Below, one piece after another: positions 8,776-17,556 of a stretch of DNA of 64,000 nucleotides. Each line of letters starts with the position of its first letter. Positions within the stretch are counted from its first letter, which is position 1. Origin of the DNA: Kaistia dalseonensis (GTDB lineage: Bacteria > Pseudomonadota > Alphaproteobacteria > Rhizobiales > Kaistiaceae); assembly GCF_030814715.1 (NCBI RefSeq), contig NZ_JAUSVO010000006.1, forward strand, positions 62,001 to 126,000, written 5' to 3'. The notes beneath the pieces were generated by a model. It was given only the letters and a program-made list of their open reading frames with translations. It made no database searches and had not been told where the DNA came from. Both the position numbers and the translations under genes were made by a program.

Positions 8776-9684
8776 ATGGCAATGAATGGCAACACAATTG
8801 CGGCAGGCAGCGATCTCGGCCGATACCGCTTCGGCGGCCTGCTGCAGATCGCGCTGTTCTGCGTCATCTGGAGTTCGGCTTTCGCAGCGGCGAAGATCGC
8901 CCTGCCCGATTGTCCGCCGCTCCTGCTGCTCGCGATCCGTTTTCTCGCCGCCGGCTCGCTGATGTTCGCCCTCGCCGCGCTGACAGGTCGGCTCTCATGG
9001 CCGGATCGCCGCACGGTCGGACAGCTCGCGCTGCTCGGCGCGTTCAACAACGCGATCTATCTCGGCTTCAGCTTTTCCGGCATGCAGACCGTCTCCTCGG
9101 CCTTTGCCGCCGTGATCATCAGCGCCAATCCGCTGCTGACCGGGCTTGCCGCCGCGACGCTGCTCGGCGAGCACCTCTCGGCGCGCAAGATCGCCGGTCT
9201 CGTTCTCGGCATGGCGGGCGTATTTTTCGTTGTGCGTTCAAGGCTTTCCGGCGGGCATGAGGATCTGCACGGGACGATCCTCGTCATCCTGGGGCTCATC
9301 GCCCTGGTGTCGGGCACTGTCCTGTTCAAGAAGCTGAAGCCTGCGACGGATCTGTGGACCGGCACCGCGATCCAGGCTCTCGCCGGCGGCATCCTGCTGA
9401 TGCCGGTGGCACTCGCAACCGAAAGCGTCGCCGATATTCGCCTGACACCGGCGTTTTTCGGCGGCATCGCCTATCTGATCGTCGCGGTCTCGATCGGCGC
9501 CTACTGGCTCTGGTTCCGCCTGCTTCAGACCAGGACGGCGACCGAGGCGAGCGCGCTGCATTTCCTCATGCCGCCGCTCGGCCTCCTCTTCGGCTGGCTC
9601 GTCTTTCGCGAGCCGGTCAGCCTCGCCGATCTCGCCGGCATCGTGCCGATCGCGATCGGCATCGCGATGGTGACGCGAGGCTAA
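8776..9684 (+). CDS. EamA/DMT-family drug/metabolite exporter
   Basis: 302 residues with ten predicted hydrophobic segments arranged as two EamA repeats of five (roughly 20-150 and 165-300), the architecture of RhaT/YdcZ-type inner-membrane transporters. The first repeat starts with the LFCVIWSSAFAAAKIAL signature and the second ends with LVFREPVSLADLAGI. These proteins export amino acids, nucleobases or other metabolites by proton exchange. Three in-frame starts lie within 12 bases (8776, 8782 and just after); 8776 is the first and none has a strong ribosome site. Probably controlled by the adjacent divergent LysR protein. Confidence 0.88.
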   Translation: MAMNGNTIAAGSDLGRYRFGGLLQIALFCVIWSSAFAAAKIALPDCPPLLLLAIRFLAAGSLMFALAALTGRLSWPDRRTVGQLALLGAFNNAIYLGFSFSGMQTVSSAFAAVIISANPLLTGLAAATLLGEHLSARKIAGLVLGMAGVFFVVRSRLSGGHEDLHGTILVILGLIALVSGTVLFKKLKPATDLWTGTAIQALAGGILLMPVALATESVADIRLTPAFFGGIAYLIVAVSIGAYWLWFRLLQTRTATEASALHFLMPPLGLLFGWLVFREPVSLADLAGIVPIAIGIAMVTRG

Positions 9685-10008
9685 TCAGTTGGTCTCTTCG
9701 CGCTGGGACTTCACCTCGGCGATGAAGCCCTCGGCGTCCTTCTTGATCTCGCGCAGGTGCTCGCCGACATCCTTGAGCAGCCTGTCGAGATCGAGGCGCA
9801 GACCGCTTGCGGACGGCTTCTCGACACTATTCGCATAGAGCATCATGCGCGTCGTGACCGTCAGGTCGAGCAGGAGGCCCATCAGAAGCGCGTCGTCGAC
9901 CTGGTGCTCATCGGCATAATCCGAGATCAGGTCGAACAGCGCCTCGCGATGCTCCTCATATTCTTCGGCAAAGGCTTCGAATTCTTCGTCTTCGGTCGGC
10001 TCGGTCAT
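9685..10008 (-). CDS. Small acidic protein of unknown function, co-transcribed with gpt
   Basis: 107 residues, highly acidic at the N-terminus (EPTEDEEFEAFAEEYEEHRE) with a hydrophobic mid-section that looks like packed helices and a charged helical C-terminus. No signal peptide or metal motif. I do not recognise a named family. The start codon is 11 bases after the gpt stop on the same strand, so it is almost certainly in the gpt transcript. Its stop abuts the EamA stop directly (9684/9685), leaving no room for a classical terminator. The high-GC third codon positions and clean ending support it as real. Confidence 0.72.
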   Translation of the reverse strand: MTEPTEDEEFEAFAEEYEEHREALFDLISDYADEHQVDDALLMGLLLDLTVTTRMMLYANSVEKPSASGLRLDLDRLLKDVGEHLREIKKDAEGFIAEVKSQREETN

Positions 10009-10019
10009 TTGGAAAATCC

Positions 10020-10517
10020 TCAGCCGACAATCGGCGGTTGGAAGGTGAGACCCATGTCCCACGGGAAATAGATCCAGGTATCCTGTGACACTTCCGTGAT
10101 GAAGGTGTCGACCAGCGGGCGGCCGAGCGGCTTCGAATAGAGCGTCGCATAATGCGCCTTCGGCAGCATGTCACGCACCAGCCGTGCCGTCTTGCCCGTA
10201 TCGACCAGATCGTCGATGACGAGGACGCCCGCGCCATCGCCGCCGGCGAGATCGATGACCGCCTGGCTCACGGGCTTCAGAACCTTGAGCGAACCCTGCT
10301 CCTGATAGTCGTGATAGGAGGCGACGCAGATGGTCTCGACCAAGCGTATGCCCAGTTCGCGCGCCACCACGGCGGCCGGCACGAGCCCGCCCCGCGTGAC
10401 GCAAACGATCGCTTCCCACTTCTTGTCGCCCGAAAGCCGCCAGGTCAGCGCGCGGGCATCCCTGTGAAACTGGTCCCAGGATACGGGAAAAGCCTTGTCG
10501 CTGCGGGCATCCACCAT
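10020..10517 (-). CDS. gpt: Xanthine-guanine phosphoribosyltransferase
   Basis: 165 residues of the type I PRTase fold. The PRPP-binding loop [13 protein letters not shown] (near 95) and the [10 protein letters not shown] segment (near 41) are those of bacterial Gpt, which salvages xanthine, guanine and hypoxanthine to nucleotides. GGAG sits six bases before the ATG at 10517; an ATG two codons earlier (10523) overlaps that site and is less likely. The C-terminal FPWDMGLTF segment also matches Gpt. Followed by a small acidic-protein gene in the same transcript. Confidence 0.92.
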   Translation of the reverse strand: MVDARSDKAFPVSWDQFHRDARALTWRLSGDKKWEAIVCVTRGGLVPAAVVARELGIRLVETICVASYHDYQEQGSLKVLKPVSQAVIDLAGGDGAGVLVIDDLVDTGKTARLVRDMLPKAHYATLYSKPLGRPLVDTFITEVSQDTWIYFPWDMGLTFQPPIVG

Positions 10518-10641
10518 CGTCATCTCCTGCTCGTCGCGAGCATGCCGTCAGGCCAAAGAAACCGTAAAGACTGACCCTTGGAGCGCCGGCCGGCCGCTGG
10601 CAATGCAGCCGCCCCGGCGATCCACAGGAAACCGCTGAAAC

Positions 10642-11403
10642 TCAGCCCTGCGCCGCCCAGATCGACGCGATCATGGCCTCGACGGCGCGCGCCGCTTCGT
10701 CCAACCGGTCGGCGTCGCGCGATCTGAGCACGATATCGGTCGAAAAGCCGCCATCGAGCATCTTGGGATAGCTCCCGATCGCGACATCGGGAAAATCCTT
10801 CTGGATCGCGCCGAGCTGCGCGGCGATGCGGCCCTCGCCCATATTGGCCGGGACCGTGCGCGACAGCATCTTGGTGCCCGTCGGGATCGTCGCGGCGACC
10901 TCGTCCAGCATCGCCTGCATGATCGCCGGCACGCCGGCCATGACATGGACATTGCCGAGCGTGAAGCCGGGCGCCTTGGAGACCGCGTTCAGGATCAGAT
11001 CGGCGCCGGCCGGAATCCGCGCCATGCGCAGGCGCGCCTCGTTCAGGTTGGCCTCGCCATAATGGCTGGTCAAAATCGCCACCGCGCGCGGATCATGATC
11101 GATGGCGACGCCGAATGCCGCAGCCATCGAATCCGCCGTGATGTCGTCATGCGTCGGCCCGATGCCGCCGGTCGAGAAGACGTGATCGTAGCGGGCGCGG
11201 AGTGCGTTCACCGCCGCGACGATCTCGGCCTCGATATCCGGCACGACGCGAACCTCGCGGATGTCGATGCCGATATTGGTGCAGTATTCGGCGATATAGC
11301 CGATGTTCTTGTCCTTGGTACGCCCCGACAGGATCTCGTCGCCAATGACGAGGATCGCGGCGGTAACGATGCGGGGTGCCGCCGCGGGATCGGTTTCGGC
11401 CAT
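10642..11403 (-). CDS. Stand-alone CinA N-terminal domain protein (molybdopterin-binding-like, COG1058)
   Basis: 253 residues corresponding to the COG1058 half of CinA: ILVIGDEILSGRTKDKN at the N-terminus and the FSTGGIGPTHDD loop near 82, both part of the MoCF-biosynthesis-like fold. The nicotinamide-mononucleotide deamidase half (CinA-C) is absent; in CinA the N-terminal domain has ADP-ribose/CoA pyrophosphatase activity. I chose 11403 because GGAG lies nine bases upstream; the ATG at 11418 is in frame but has no visible site. Alone here, with no competence genes around. Divergent from map. Confidence 0.85.
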   Translation of the reverse strand: MAETDPAAAPRIVTAAILVIGDEILSGRTKDKNIGYIAEYCTNIGIDIREVRVVPDIEAEIVAAVNALRARYDHVFSTGGIGPTHDDITADSMAAAFGVAIDHDPRAVAILTSHYGEANLNEARLRMARIPAGADLILNAVSKAPGFTLGNVHVMAGVPAIMQAMLDEVAATIPTGTKMLSRTVPANMGEGRIAAQLGAIQKDFPDVAIGSYPKMLDGGFSTDIVLRSRDADRLDEAARAVEAMIASIWAAQG

Positions 11404-11671
11404 TCTCGTGAACTCCATCTCTGTCCGAGCGGTTTAGCGCCCAATTCGGGGCGGCTCAACAGAGCGTTGAGAATCAGTGCGCTTCGCGCGCTCATGTCGC
11501 TGATGACCTGCCATCGACCCAATAAGCGGACGCCATGGCTGCATTTGCTCAACGTTCCCCTTGCAACCGCGGCGCCGATACGCCAGATCGAGCGCATATT
11601 CCCCTTTGTCGCGAAGACGACTTGTTCCGGCGCCCCGAGAGTGGTGTGCTACCGGAAACGGAGCTGGTTTC

Positions 11672-12505
11672 ATGGTTACCTATGTTGATGCCGATACGGC
11701 GCCGCTGAAGAACAACGGCCAGATCAGGCTTTATGGACGTGACGGTTTTGACGCGATGCATCGCGCCGGCCAATTGGCGGCGGCCTGCCTCGACGCGCTC
11801 GCCGACATCGTCCGCCCCGGCGTGCCGACCGATGTGATCGACCGGTTCGTCTATGATTTCGGCGCGGAACACAACGCTCTGCCGGCCACGCTCGGCTATC
11901 GCGGCTATACCAAGTCGACCTGCACCTCGATCAATCACGTCGTCTGCCACGGAATCCCGAACGAGAAGCCGTTGAAGGAAGGCGACATCGTCAATGTCGA
12001 CGTGACCTATGTGCTCGACGGCTGGTATGGCGATTCAAGCCGCATGTATCTGGTCGGCGAAGTGAAGCGCGCCGCCGAGCGGCTGGTCGAAGTGACCTAT
12101 GAATCGCTTATGCGCGGCATCGCGGTCGTAAAGCCCGGCGCCACCACCGGCGACATCGGCTATGCGATCCAGTCGTTTGCCGAGGCCGAGCGCTGCAGCG
12201 TCGTGCGCGATTTCTGCGGCCACGGCGTTGGCCGCCTGTTTCACGACACGCCGAACATCCTGCACTACGGCAATCCCGGCGAGGGCGTCGAATTGCGGCC
12301 CGGCATGATCTTCACGATCGAGCCAATGATCAATCTCGGCCGCCCCCATGTGAAGGTGCTCTCGGACGGCTGGACCGCGGTGACGCGCGATCGCTCGCTC
12401 TCGGCACAGTTCGAGCACACGGTCGGCGTCACGGAAACCGGCTGCGAGATCTTCACACTGTCGCCCCGCGGCTATACCTGCCCGCCCTACCCCGTCGGAG
12501 CATGA
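11672..12505 (+). CDS. map: Methionine aminopeptidase, type I
   Basis: 277 residues of the pita-bread fold. The five metal ligands are visible: Asp in [11 protein letters not shown], Asp in YGDSSRM, His in CGHGVGR, Glu in TIEPMI and Glu in QFEHTVGV. The substrate histidine is in INHVVCHG. Removes initiator methionine from nascent proteins. The C-terminus ends in CPPYPVGA, typical of rhizobial enzymes. The frame is open upstream to 11561 but the N-terminus from 11672 matches the family. Its stop overlaps the radC start (ATGA), so the two are translationally coupled, an arrangement found in several alphaproteobacteria. Confidence 0.93.
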   Translation: MVTYVDADTAPLKNNGQIRLYGRDGFDAMHRAGQLAAACLDALADIVRPGVPTDVIDRFVYDFGAEHNALPATLGYRGYTKSTCTSINHVVCHGIPNEKPLKEGDIVNVDVTYVLDGWYGDSSRMYLVGEVKRAAERLVEVTYESLMRGIAVVKPGATTGDIGYAIQSFAEAERCSVVRDFCGHGVGRLFHDTPNILHYGNPGEGVELRPGMIFTIEPMINLGRPHVKVLSDGWTAVTRDRSLSAQFEHTVGVTETGCEIFTLSPRGYTCPPYPVGA

Positions 12506-13203
12506 ACGGTTTCGAAGACGATTCCGGCGACCTGCCGCATTTCGTTGGCCATCGCGAGCGGCTCAAGAACCGTTTCCGCGAGCATGGCAGCGAGGCGGTC
12601 GCCGACTATGAGTTGCTGGAGCTGATCCTCTTCCAGGCCGTCCCACGGCGCGACACCAAGCCGATCGCGAAGGCCCTGATCGCGCGGTTCGGCACATTCT
12701 CCGACGTTCTGGCCGCGCCGGAAGCCCGGCTGATGGAAATACCGGGCGTTGGCGCCTCGGTCGCAACGCATCTGAAGGTCGTCCACGCTGCCGCGACGCG
12801 CTATGCCCGTGGCGCGCTGCGGGAGCGCCCGCTGCTCGGCTCGTGGAGCGCCGTCATCGACTATTGCCGCGCGGCCATGGCCTATGAGGAGAAGGAGCAG
12901 TTCCGCATCCTCTTCCTCGACAAGAAGAACGTTCTCATCGCCGACGAAGTGCAGCAGACAGGCACGGTCGATCACACGCCGGTCTATCCGCGAGAAGTCG
13001 TCAAGCGCGCGCTGGAACTGTCGACAACGGCTGTGGTGCTCGTCCACAACCATCCGTCGGGCGACCCGACACCGTCGCGCGCCGATATCCAGATGACGAA
13101 GACCATCATCGACATCGCAACGCCCCTCGGCATTGCCGTGCATGATCACATCATTGTCGGCCGCCACGGCCATGCGAGCTTCAAGGGGTTGAAGCTGATC
13201 TGA
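12502..13203 (+). CDS. radC: RadC-family JAMM/MPN+ protein
   Basis: 233 residues: an N-terminal helix-hairpin-helix-like region ([19 protein letters not shown], then [12 protein letters not shown]) and a C-terminal JAMM domain with the zinc motif [14 protein letters not shown] near 180-193. Despite its name, RadC has no firmly shown DNA-repair role; the JAMM fold suggests a metallopeptidase or nuclease-associated function. The ATG overlaps the map stop, so it is expressed with map. A perfect hairpin begins at its stop codon. Confidence 0.92.
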   Translation: MNGFEDDSGDLPHFVGHRERLKNRFREHGSEAVADYELLELILFQAVPRRDTKPIAKALIARFGTFSDVLAAPEARLMEIPGVGASVATHLKVVHAAATRYARGALRERPLLGSWSAVIDYCRAAMAYEEKEQFRILFLDKKNVLIADEVQQTGTVDHTPVYPREVVKRALELSTTAVVLVHNHPSGDPTPSRADIQMTKTIIDIATPLGIAVHDHIIVGRHGHASFKGLKLI

Positions 13204-13235
13204 ACGCGGTGCGTGACCGCGTTCAGTCGTCTTTT
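13201..13235 (+). terminator. Rho-independent terminator after map-radC
   Basis: Perfect 10-bp stem TGAACGCGGT / ACCGCGTTCA (13201-13210 and 13216-13225) with a five-base loop, followed within six bases by CTTTT. The left arm begins with the radC stop codon itself. Confidence 0.7.
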
Positions 13236-13252
13236 CGCGAGCGTGCGCTGCC

Positions 13253-14242
13253 TCAGTAACGCTGCGGCGCGGCCGGCTTGTTGTCGAGGATCGCGTCGAT
13301 CCTCGCGAGGATTTCCGGCGTCAGGCTATCCTGCACGTCGAGCGCCTTGAGATTGTCCTCGAGTTGGCTCTTCTTCGAAGCGCCGAGGATGACGGTCGAG
13401 ACATTCTTGTTCGCAAGGCACCAGCCGAGCGCAAGATGATGCAGCGGAATGCCGAGTTCGCCGGCGATCTCGGTCAACTGCTCGACCTTGACCAGCCGCG
13501 CCTGGCCCTTCTCGCTCTGCCAGATCTCCTTCAGCCACTCATAGCCCGGCAGGTTCAGGCGGCTATCGGAAGGAATGCCCTTATTGTATTTGCCCGTCAG
13601 GATGCCCGACGCCAGCGGCGACCAGATCGTCGTGCCGAGACCGATCAGATCGTAAAGCGGACGGTAATCGCCTTCGACCTTATCGCGCTCGAAAAGATTA
13701 TATTGCGGCTGCTCCATGGTCGGCGGCGTGATCTTGAGATCCTTCGCGACGGCCCAGGCCTCGGTCAACTGCTGCGCTGTCCATTCCGACGTGCCCCAAT
13801 AGAGCACCTTGCCCTGCGCAACGAGGTCGTGCATCGCCCGCACCGTTTCCTCGATCGGGGTATCGATATCGGGACGGTGGCAGAAATAGAGATCGAGATA
13901 GTCGACCTGCAGGCGCTTCAGGGCGGCGTGGCAGGCGTCCGTCACATGCTTGCGCGAGAGGCCGCGCTGCGTGGGCTTGTTGCCACCCCAGAACACCTTG
14001 CTCGATACGATATAGGAATCCCGGCCCCAGTTCAGCTCCGCGAGCGCCTCGCCCATCAGCGTCTCCGAGACGCCGGCCTCATAGCCCTCGGCGTTGTCGA
14101 AGAAATTGATGCCGGATTCATAGGCCAACGCCATGATATCGAGCGCATCCTTCCGGTCGACCTGCTTGCCGAACGTGACCCACGAGCCGAGCGAAAACTC
14201 GCTCACCTGCAGACCTGATTTACCCAGACGGCGGTATCGCAT
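13253..14242 (-). CDS. Aldo/keto reductase, Kv-beta / YghZ-like
   Basis: 329 residues. Catalytic Asp and Tyr lie in FFDNAEGYEAG (near 50-55), Lys in VSSKVFWGG (near 84), His in LYFCHRPD (near 124), and STVILGASKKSQLEDN near 289 binds NADP. The VFWGG and WGTSEWTAQQ segments place it with the voltage-gated-potassium-channel beta-subunit-like reductases, which reduce methylglyoxal and other aldehydes. GGAATTG precedes the ATG. It is convergent with radC across a terminator and divergent from the Gtr cassette; no operon partner. Confidence 0.9.
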   Translation of the reverse strand: MRYRRLGKSGLQVSEFSLGSWVTFGKQVDRKDALDIMALAYESGINFFDNAEGYEAGVSETLMGEALAELNWGRDSYIVSSKVFWGGNKPTQRGLSRKHVTDACHAALKRLQVDYLDLYFCHRPDIDTPIEETVRAMHDLVAQGKVLYWGTSEWTAQQLTEAWAVAKDLKITPPTMEQPQYNLFERDKVEGDYRPLYDLIGLGTTIWSPLASGILTGKYNKGIPSDSRLNLPGYEWLKEIWQSEKGQARLVKVEQLTEIAGELGIPLHHLALGWCLANKNVSTVILGASKKSQLEDNLKALDVQDSLTPEILARIDAILDNKPAAPQRY

Positions 14243-14391
14243 CGTTCAATTCCATTCTTCTGTCGATTGCTGCTGCAATGGGGCTTGGTATATCAGCGCC
14301 AGGGCGCTCATGGCAGCGACGCGAGATCACTTTCGTGCGCACCATTTCGCCTATAACGATCTATGATCTTGTTTTGTTGCATTTTCTTCAC

Positions 14392-14412
14392 GCGAACCGC
14401 AGTCCGGTTCGC
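14392..14412. repeat. Stem-loop palindrome GCGAACCG-N5-CGGTTCGC
   Basis: Perfect 8-bp arms (14392-14399 and 14405-14412) with loop CAGTC, flanked by TTCA and by TCAGAAATGC. Elements of this type recur between genes in many Hyphomicrobiales genomes as I remember them, so I treat it as a possible dispersed palindromic repeat; no second copy was noticed in this window. Confidence 0.4.
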
Positions 14413-14544
14413 TCAGAAATGCCGAAGCCGTTGCAACGCGAGGCATTCTTGATATCCACCCTACCAGCAAATCGGCACGGCTCGGTTGGACTGTGTGGCC
14501 AATGAACGTGTCGTTGCGGCACCCGTTCCATGATGAACCACGAC

Positions 14545-14561
14545 AATTCATCTGATGAATT
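14545..14561. promoter_or_regulatory. AT-rich 17-base palindrome, possible operator of the Gtr cassette
   Basis: AATTCATC-T-GATGAATT is a perfect inverted repeat centred on 14553, about 95 bases before the glycosyltransferase start. Partial copies (ATGATGAA at 14530-14537, TTCATCAT at 14561-14568) flank it and pair with each other. The symmetry and clustered repeats look like a repressor or activator site; no known consensus is recognised. Confidence 0.45.
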
Positions 14562-14647
14562 TCATCATCGCCCGCCAATGACGTCTGGCATGGACGCCCG
14601 AGCGGCGGCTCGCTAGAACGCCCTACGATCATCGGGGTAAAATGTGA

Positions 14648-15778
14648 ATGTCAGAACTATCTGCCGATCATTTGGCCGGCGCCAACTGGACCCCGCCTGA
14701 AGTCTGCATTGTCGTTCCGACTTATAATGAGAGCGGCAACATCGCGTCGCTCTATGAGAAAATCGCGATCGCGCTCCAGGGCACGCCTTGGGAGATGATC
14801 GTCGTCGACGACAACAGTCCCGACCATACGATTGACGTGGTCAGGACCTTGTCGCGGCAACACAGCAATCTGCGCGGTATCAGGCGTGTGGGACGACGCG
14901 GCCTTTCCTCGGCCTGCATCGAGGGCATACTGGCGACGGCGGCGCCCTATGTCGCCGTCATCGATGCCGACCACCAGCACGACGAGAGAATTCTGCCTGA
15001 GATGCTGGCATTGGTCCGGTCTGGCGCGGATATCGCAGTCGGCTCGCGCTTCGTCGGCGGCGCAACGGCGGGAGACGGCCTGTCGGCAACGCGGCTTTGG
15101 GGCAGCCGTCTCGCGACCAGGCTTTCATCGATCGTGACCGGTCAGGACATCACCGATCCGATGAGCGGCTTCTTCCTGCTGCGCCGCGACGAATTCAACC
15201 GCCTTGCGCCCGAGCTTTCTTCCGACGGCTTCAAGATCCTTCTCGATCTGCTGGTGACGGCCAGGCAGCAAGGCCGACCACTTGCGGTCGCCGAGGTGCC
15301 GTACACGTTCCGCGCGCGCTTCAGCGGCGAGAGCAAGATGAACTCACTGATCGCCGCCCAGTTCGTCGGACTCTGGTTCTCCAAACTGACCCGCGGCGCC
15401 GTTCCCACCACCTTCGTCCTGTTCGCAGCCATCGGCATCTCGGGAATCGGCATCCACCTGCTGACCCTCTGGCTTCTGCTCGATGTCATCGGCTTCGATT
15501 TCACCGTCTCGCAGATCGGCGCGACACTCGTCGCGATGACGACGAACTTCTTCTTCAACAATACGCTGACCTATGCGGACAAGAAGCTGTCAGGCCGGCG
15601 TCTGTTCACCGGCTTGATCGAGTTCTATGCGATCTGCTCCATTGGCGGACTGGCCAATGTGTCGGTCGCCGCATGGCTCTATCAGGCGCATCAGCCGCCT
15701 TTGTTCGCCGGTGTCGCCGGCGCTCTCATGAGCTCGGTATTCAACTATACTGTGACCCGCGCCTTTACCTGGCGTTAG
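14648..15778 (+). CDS. GtrB-GtrA fusion: polyprenyl-phosphate glycosyltransferase with C-terminal GtrA flippase-like domain
   Basis: 376 residues. The N-terminal GT2 domain (about 18-245) has VVPTYNESGNI, VVDDNSPDHT, the DxD-like VIDADHQHD and a VGSRFVGG element, as in DPM1/GtrB enzymes that make polyprenyl-phosphate hexose. Residues about 250-374 form a GtrA domain of four hydrophobic helices, with MTTNFFFNNTLTY as its signature, expected to flip the lipid-linked sugar. The same fusion occurs in archaeal dolichol-phosphate mannose synthases. The next gene is a GtrII-like transferase nine bases downstream, so the operon holds a full synthesis-flip-transfer route for decorating a surface glycan. 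Confidence 0.88.
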   Translation: MSELSADHLAGANWTPPEVCIVVPTYNESGNIASLYEKIAIALQGTPWEMIVVDDNSPDHTIDVVRTLSRQHSNLRGIRRVGRRGLSSACIEGILATAAPYVAVIDADHQHDERILPEMLALVRSGADIAVGSRFVGGATAGDGLSATRLWGSRLATRLSSIVTGQDITDPMSGFFLLRRDEFNRLAPELSSDGFKILLDLLVTARQQGRPLAVAEVPYTFRARFSGESKMNSLIAAQFVGLWFSKLTRGAVPTTFVLFAAIGISGIGIHLLTLWLLLDVIGFDFTVSQIGATLVAMTTNFFFNNTLTYADKKLSGRRLFTGLIEFYAICSIGGLANVSVAAWLYQAHQPPLFAGVAGALMSSVFNYTVTRAFTWR

Positions 15779-15787
15779 GAGACCGCA

Positions 15788-17317
15788 TTGGGACTGGTCA
15801 GATCAGCAGGTGCCACTACGCCGATATCCTGGGATCGACTTCCGGTATGGTGGCGAGAAAACGCGCTCGCCATTCTGGTCGCGTTCGGGGCCGCGCTGAT
15901 CGCCTATTCATCGATCGTCACGCAGTTTCTGTTTACCAACCATTCCGTCCCCAACATCTTCATCTACCCTTATCCAAGCTTCAAAACGTTCTATGAAGGC
16001 AGATGGTTCGCCGACATCATTATTCGTCTCGGCGGCGGCGGCGGGACACAGTCGTTTCAAGCGCTCGCCGGCTTCTTCTTCCAGGCCCTTAACGGCGTTC
16101 TGTTTGCCGAGGTCCTGCGCGTCAAGGGTCGCGCCAACAGGATATTGATCGCCCTCTTGGTCGCGCTGCATCCTGCAGTGCTCGACTATTATGCCTTCAC
16201 GATCGACAATGCGAGCTTCACGATCGGCGACAGCCTGCTGCTTCTGGGTGCCATCGCGCTGGATCGCGGCCAGAACCGTCTAGTGTCCTGGACAGCTGCG
16301 ACCATCCTCTTCGTCCTGGCCCTCGCGACCTACCAGCCGAAGATTGCCGTTCTGGCGGTGATCCTGATTGCCTGGGTCGTCTCGCGGACAACTTCTGGCC
16401 ACAGGGACGACAAGAACATCTATGCGCCAATGGTCGCGGCGGCCGTATGCTTTGTTCTCGCTGTCATACTCTACAGACTGTCGCTGTTCATCACGACGGA
16501 CTTGGCGACGGATACCGGTATAGGCCAACGGACGCATATGAACAGCCTGCGCGAAGTCGCGGTTGAGTTCTTTGTATCCTATCAGACAGTTATCGTGAGC
16601 TCGATCCGCCAGATCAAGTCACAGCCCCTCCTGACGGGATGGGCCACCATACCGATCGTGTTGGGCGGCACCACTGTCGCGGCGACCAGAGCCGCAAGGC
16701 GCAGCCCCTTGGCCGTGCTCCTGAGCCTGATCGGAATCGCCGTCTTGCCGCCGGCGATCAATCTCGCCGCGGTCATCAACAATGAGAGTTGGACGAATAC
16801 GGGCAGGATATCGATCGGTTATGTCTATGCTCTGCCCTTCTTCGTCGCCGTACTCATGACAGGCGCCTGGCAACAGCGGATTGCCCGTCTGCTCGCCATC
16901 ATCGTCATCTACGGCTTCTTCCTGGTCGCGACACAACAGAACCAGTACATGTCGACCAAGGCGCTGTTCGAGACAAACCTGCTGTCGAGGATAACAGGGC
17001 GAATCGAATCGATCCTGCCTGATGACAAGCCGCACCCGCTTGTCGTCCTGGGCTACCCCTCGTTCGACGATGGCGCGCTCACCATGATGTATCCGGATCG
17101 CCCGCTTCGTTCGCAGTTCAACACTGCGGCGTTCGCGCCCTATCGCCAGCCCGCAATCGTCAATTTCTTTCTCGGACGGAGCCAACTGCGCTTTGCAACG
17201 GCGGACGAGATCGCACTGGCGACGTCGCATGCATCCGGACGCCCTGCCTGGCCGCTGGCGGGGTCGGTCTATATGGACGGCGACATGGTTGTGGTTGTCT
17301 TGACGCCGGTGCCCTGA
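15788..17317 (+). CDS. GtrII-like membrane glucosyltransferase (Glucos_trans_II type)
   Basis: 509 residues, mostly hydrophobic, with about 10-12 transmembrane segments and a periplasmic C-terminal region. The opening (WRENALAILVAFGAALIAYS) and the HPAVLDYYAFTIDNASFTIG loop resemble the GtrII/Gtr(I) family that transfers glucose from undecaprenyl-phosphate to O-antigen. Start is TTG at 15788, supported by TAGGAGA (15776-15782) five bases upstream; that site overlaps the stop of the fused GtrB-GtrA gene, so the two are coupled. Acceptor is unknown: O-antigen, exopolysaccharide or another envelope glycan. Confidence 0.72.
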   Translation: MGLVRSAGATTPISWDRLPVWWRENALAILVAFGAALIAYSSIVTQFLFTNHSVPNIFIYPYPSFKTFYEGRWFADIIIRLGGGGGTQSFQALAGFFFQALNGVLFAEVLRVKGRANRILIALLVALHPAVLDYYAFTIDNASFTIGDSLLLLGAIALDRGQNRLVSWTAATILFVLALATYQPKIAVLAVILIAWVVSRTTSGHRDDKNIYAPMVAAAVCFVLAVILYRLSLFITTDLATDTGIGQRTHMNSLREVAVEFFVSYQTVIVSSIRQIKSQPLLTGWATIPIVLGGTTVAATRAARRSPLAVLLSLIGIAVLPPAINLAAVINNESWTNTGRISIGYVYALPFFVAVLMTGAWQQRIARLLAIIVIYGFFLVATQQNQYMSTKALFETNLLSRITGRIESILPDDKPHPLVVLGYPSFDDGALTMMYPDRPLRSQFNTAAFAPYRQPAIVNFFLGRSQLRFATADEIALATSHASGRPAWPLAGSVYMDGDMVVVVLTPVP

Positions 17318-17359
17318 GGACTGCGCTCTCTGGGCGGACGCGGCATCTGCCTAATTATT

Positions 17360-17371
17360 CAGCAAATGCTG
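17360..17371. promoter_or_regulatory. Short palindrome upstream of the Anbu operon promoter
   Basis: CAGCA-AA-TGCTG, about 140 bases ahead of the sigma-54 promoter match, a usual distance for an enhancer-binding-protein site. It does not fit the NtrC consensus well; the arms are only five bases, so significance is doubtful. Confidence 0.2.
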
Positions 17372-17500
17372 CCTTTCGTGCCGCGTCAAACGGTTCTGGC
17401 GAATTCGTGATATTGCCTCTAGCCAAGATTGCTCGGCTGATATGCAATGCTCGTCGTGATGCTGCTTCGGCTGTGCTTCGCGCCTGACGCCAATGTCGCG

Positions 17501-17517
17501 TTGGCATGGGGTTTGCC
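17501..17517 (+). promoter_or_regulatory. Sigma-54 (-24/-12) promoter of the Anbu operon
   Basis: TTGGCATGGGGTTTGCC fits the RpoN consensus YTGGCACG-N4-TTGCW with one transition in the -24 block (CACG to CATG) and C in the last position. The invariant GG (17503-17504) and GC (17515-17516) are exactly ten bases apart. Transcription would start near 17528, 29 bases before the ATG at 17557 and just ahead of its GGGGGA ribosome site, which independently supports that start codon. Confidence 0.65.
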
Positions 17518-17556
17518 GGATGTAGCCAGAAAAACGAAATGGGGGACCGCGCGCAT

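Larger units (their letters stand above)
14243..14647. other. 405-base non-coding region with several palindromes upstream of the Gtr cassette
   Basis: No convincing gene. Less GC-rich than the rest of the window. It contains a 14-base palindrome AGCGCC-AG-GGCGCT (14295-14308), an 8-bp stem-loop GCGAACCG/CGGTTCGC (14392-14412) and a 17-base odd palindrome with TGATGAA-type repeats (14545-14561). It must hold the promoters of both the reductase at 14242 and the glycosyltransferase at 14648. Confidence 0.6.

Noticed and set aside
11561-11671. A longer methionine aminopeptidase starting upstream at 11561
   Set aside because: The extra 37 residues are Arg/Ser/Pro-rich and unlike any Map N-terminus; similarity starts exactly at 11672.
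17318-17500. NtrC binding sites upstream of the Anbu operon promoter
   Set aside because: I looked for the GCAC-N6-type palindrome and found only a weak CAGCA/TGCTG pair; not enough to name the activator.
17506-17556. Earlier starts for the ATP-grasp gene (17506 and 17539)
   Set aside because: 17506 lies inside the sigma-54 promoter match and 17539 has no ribosome site, while 17557 has GGGGGA and the family N-terminus.
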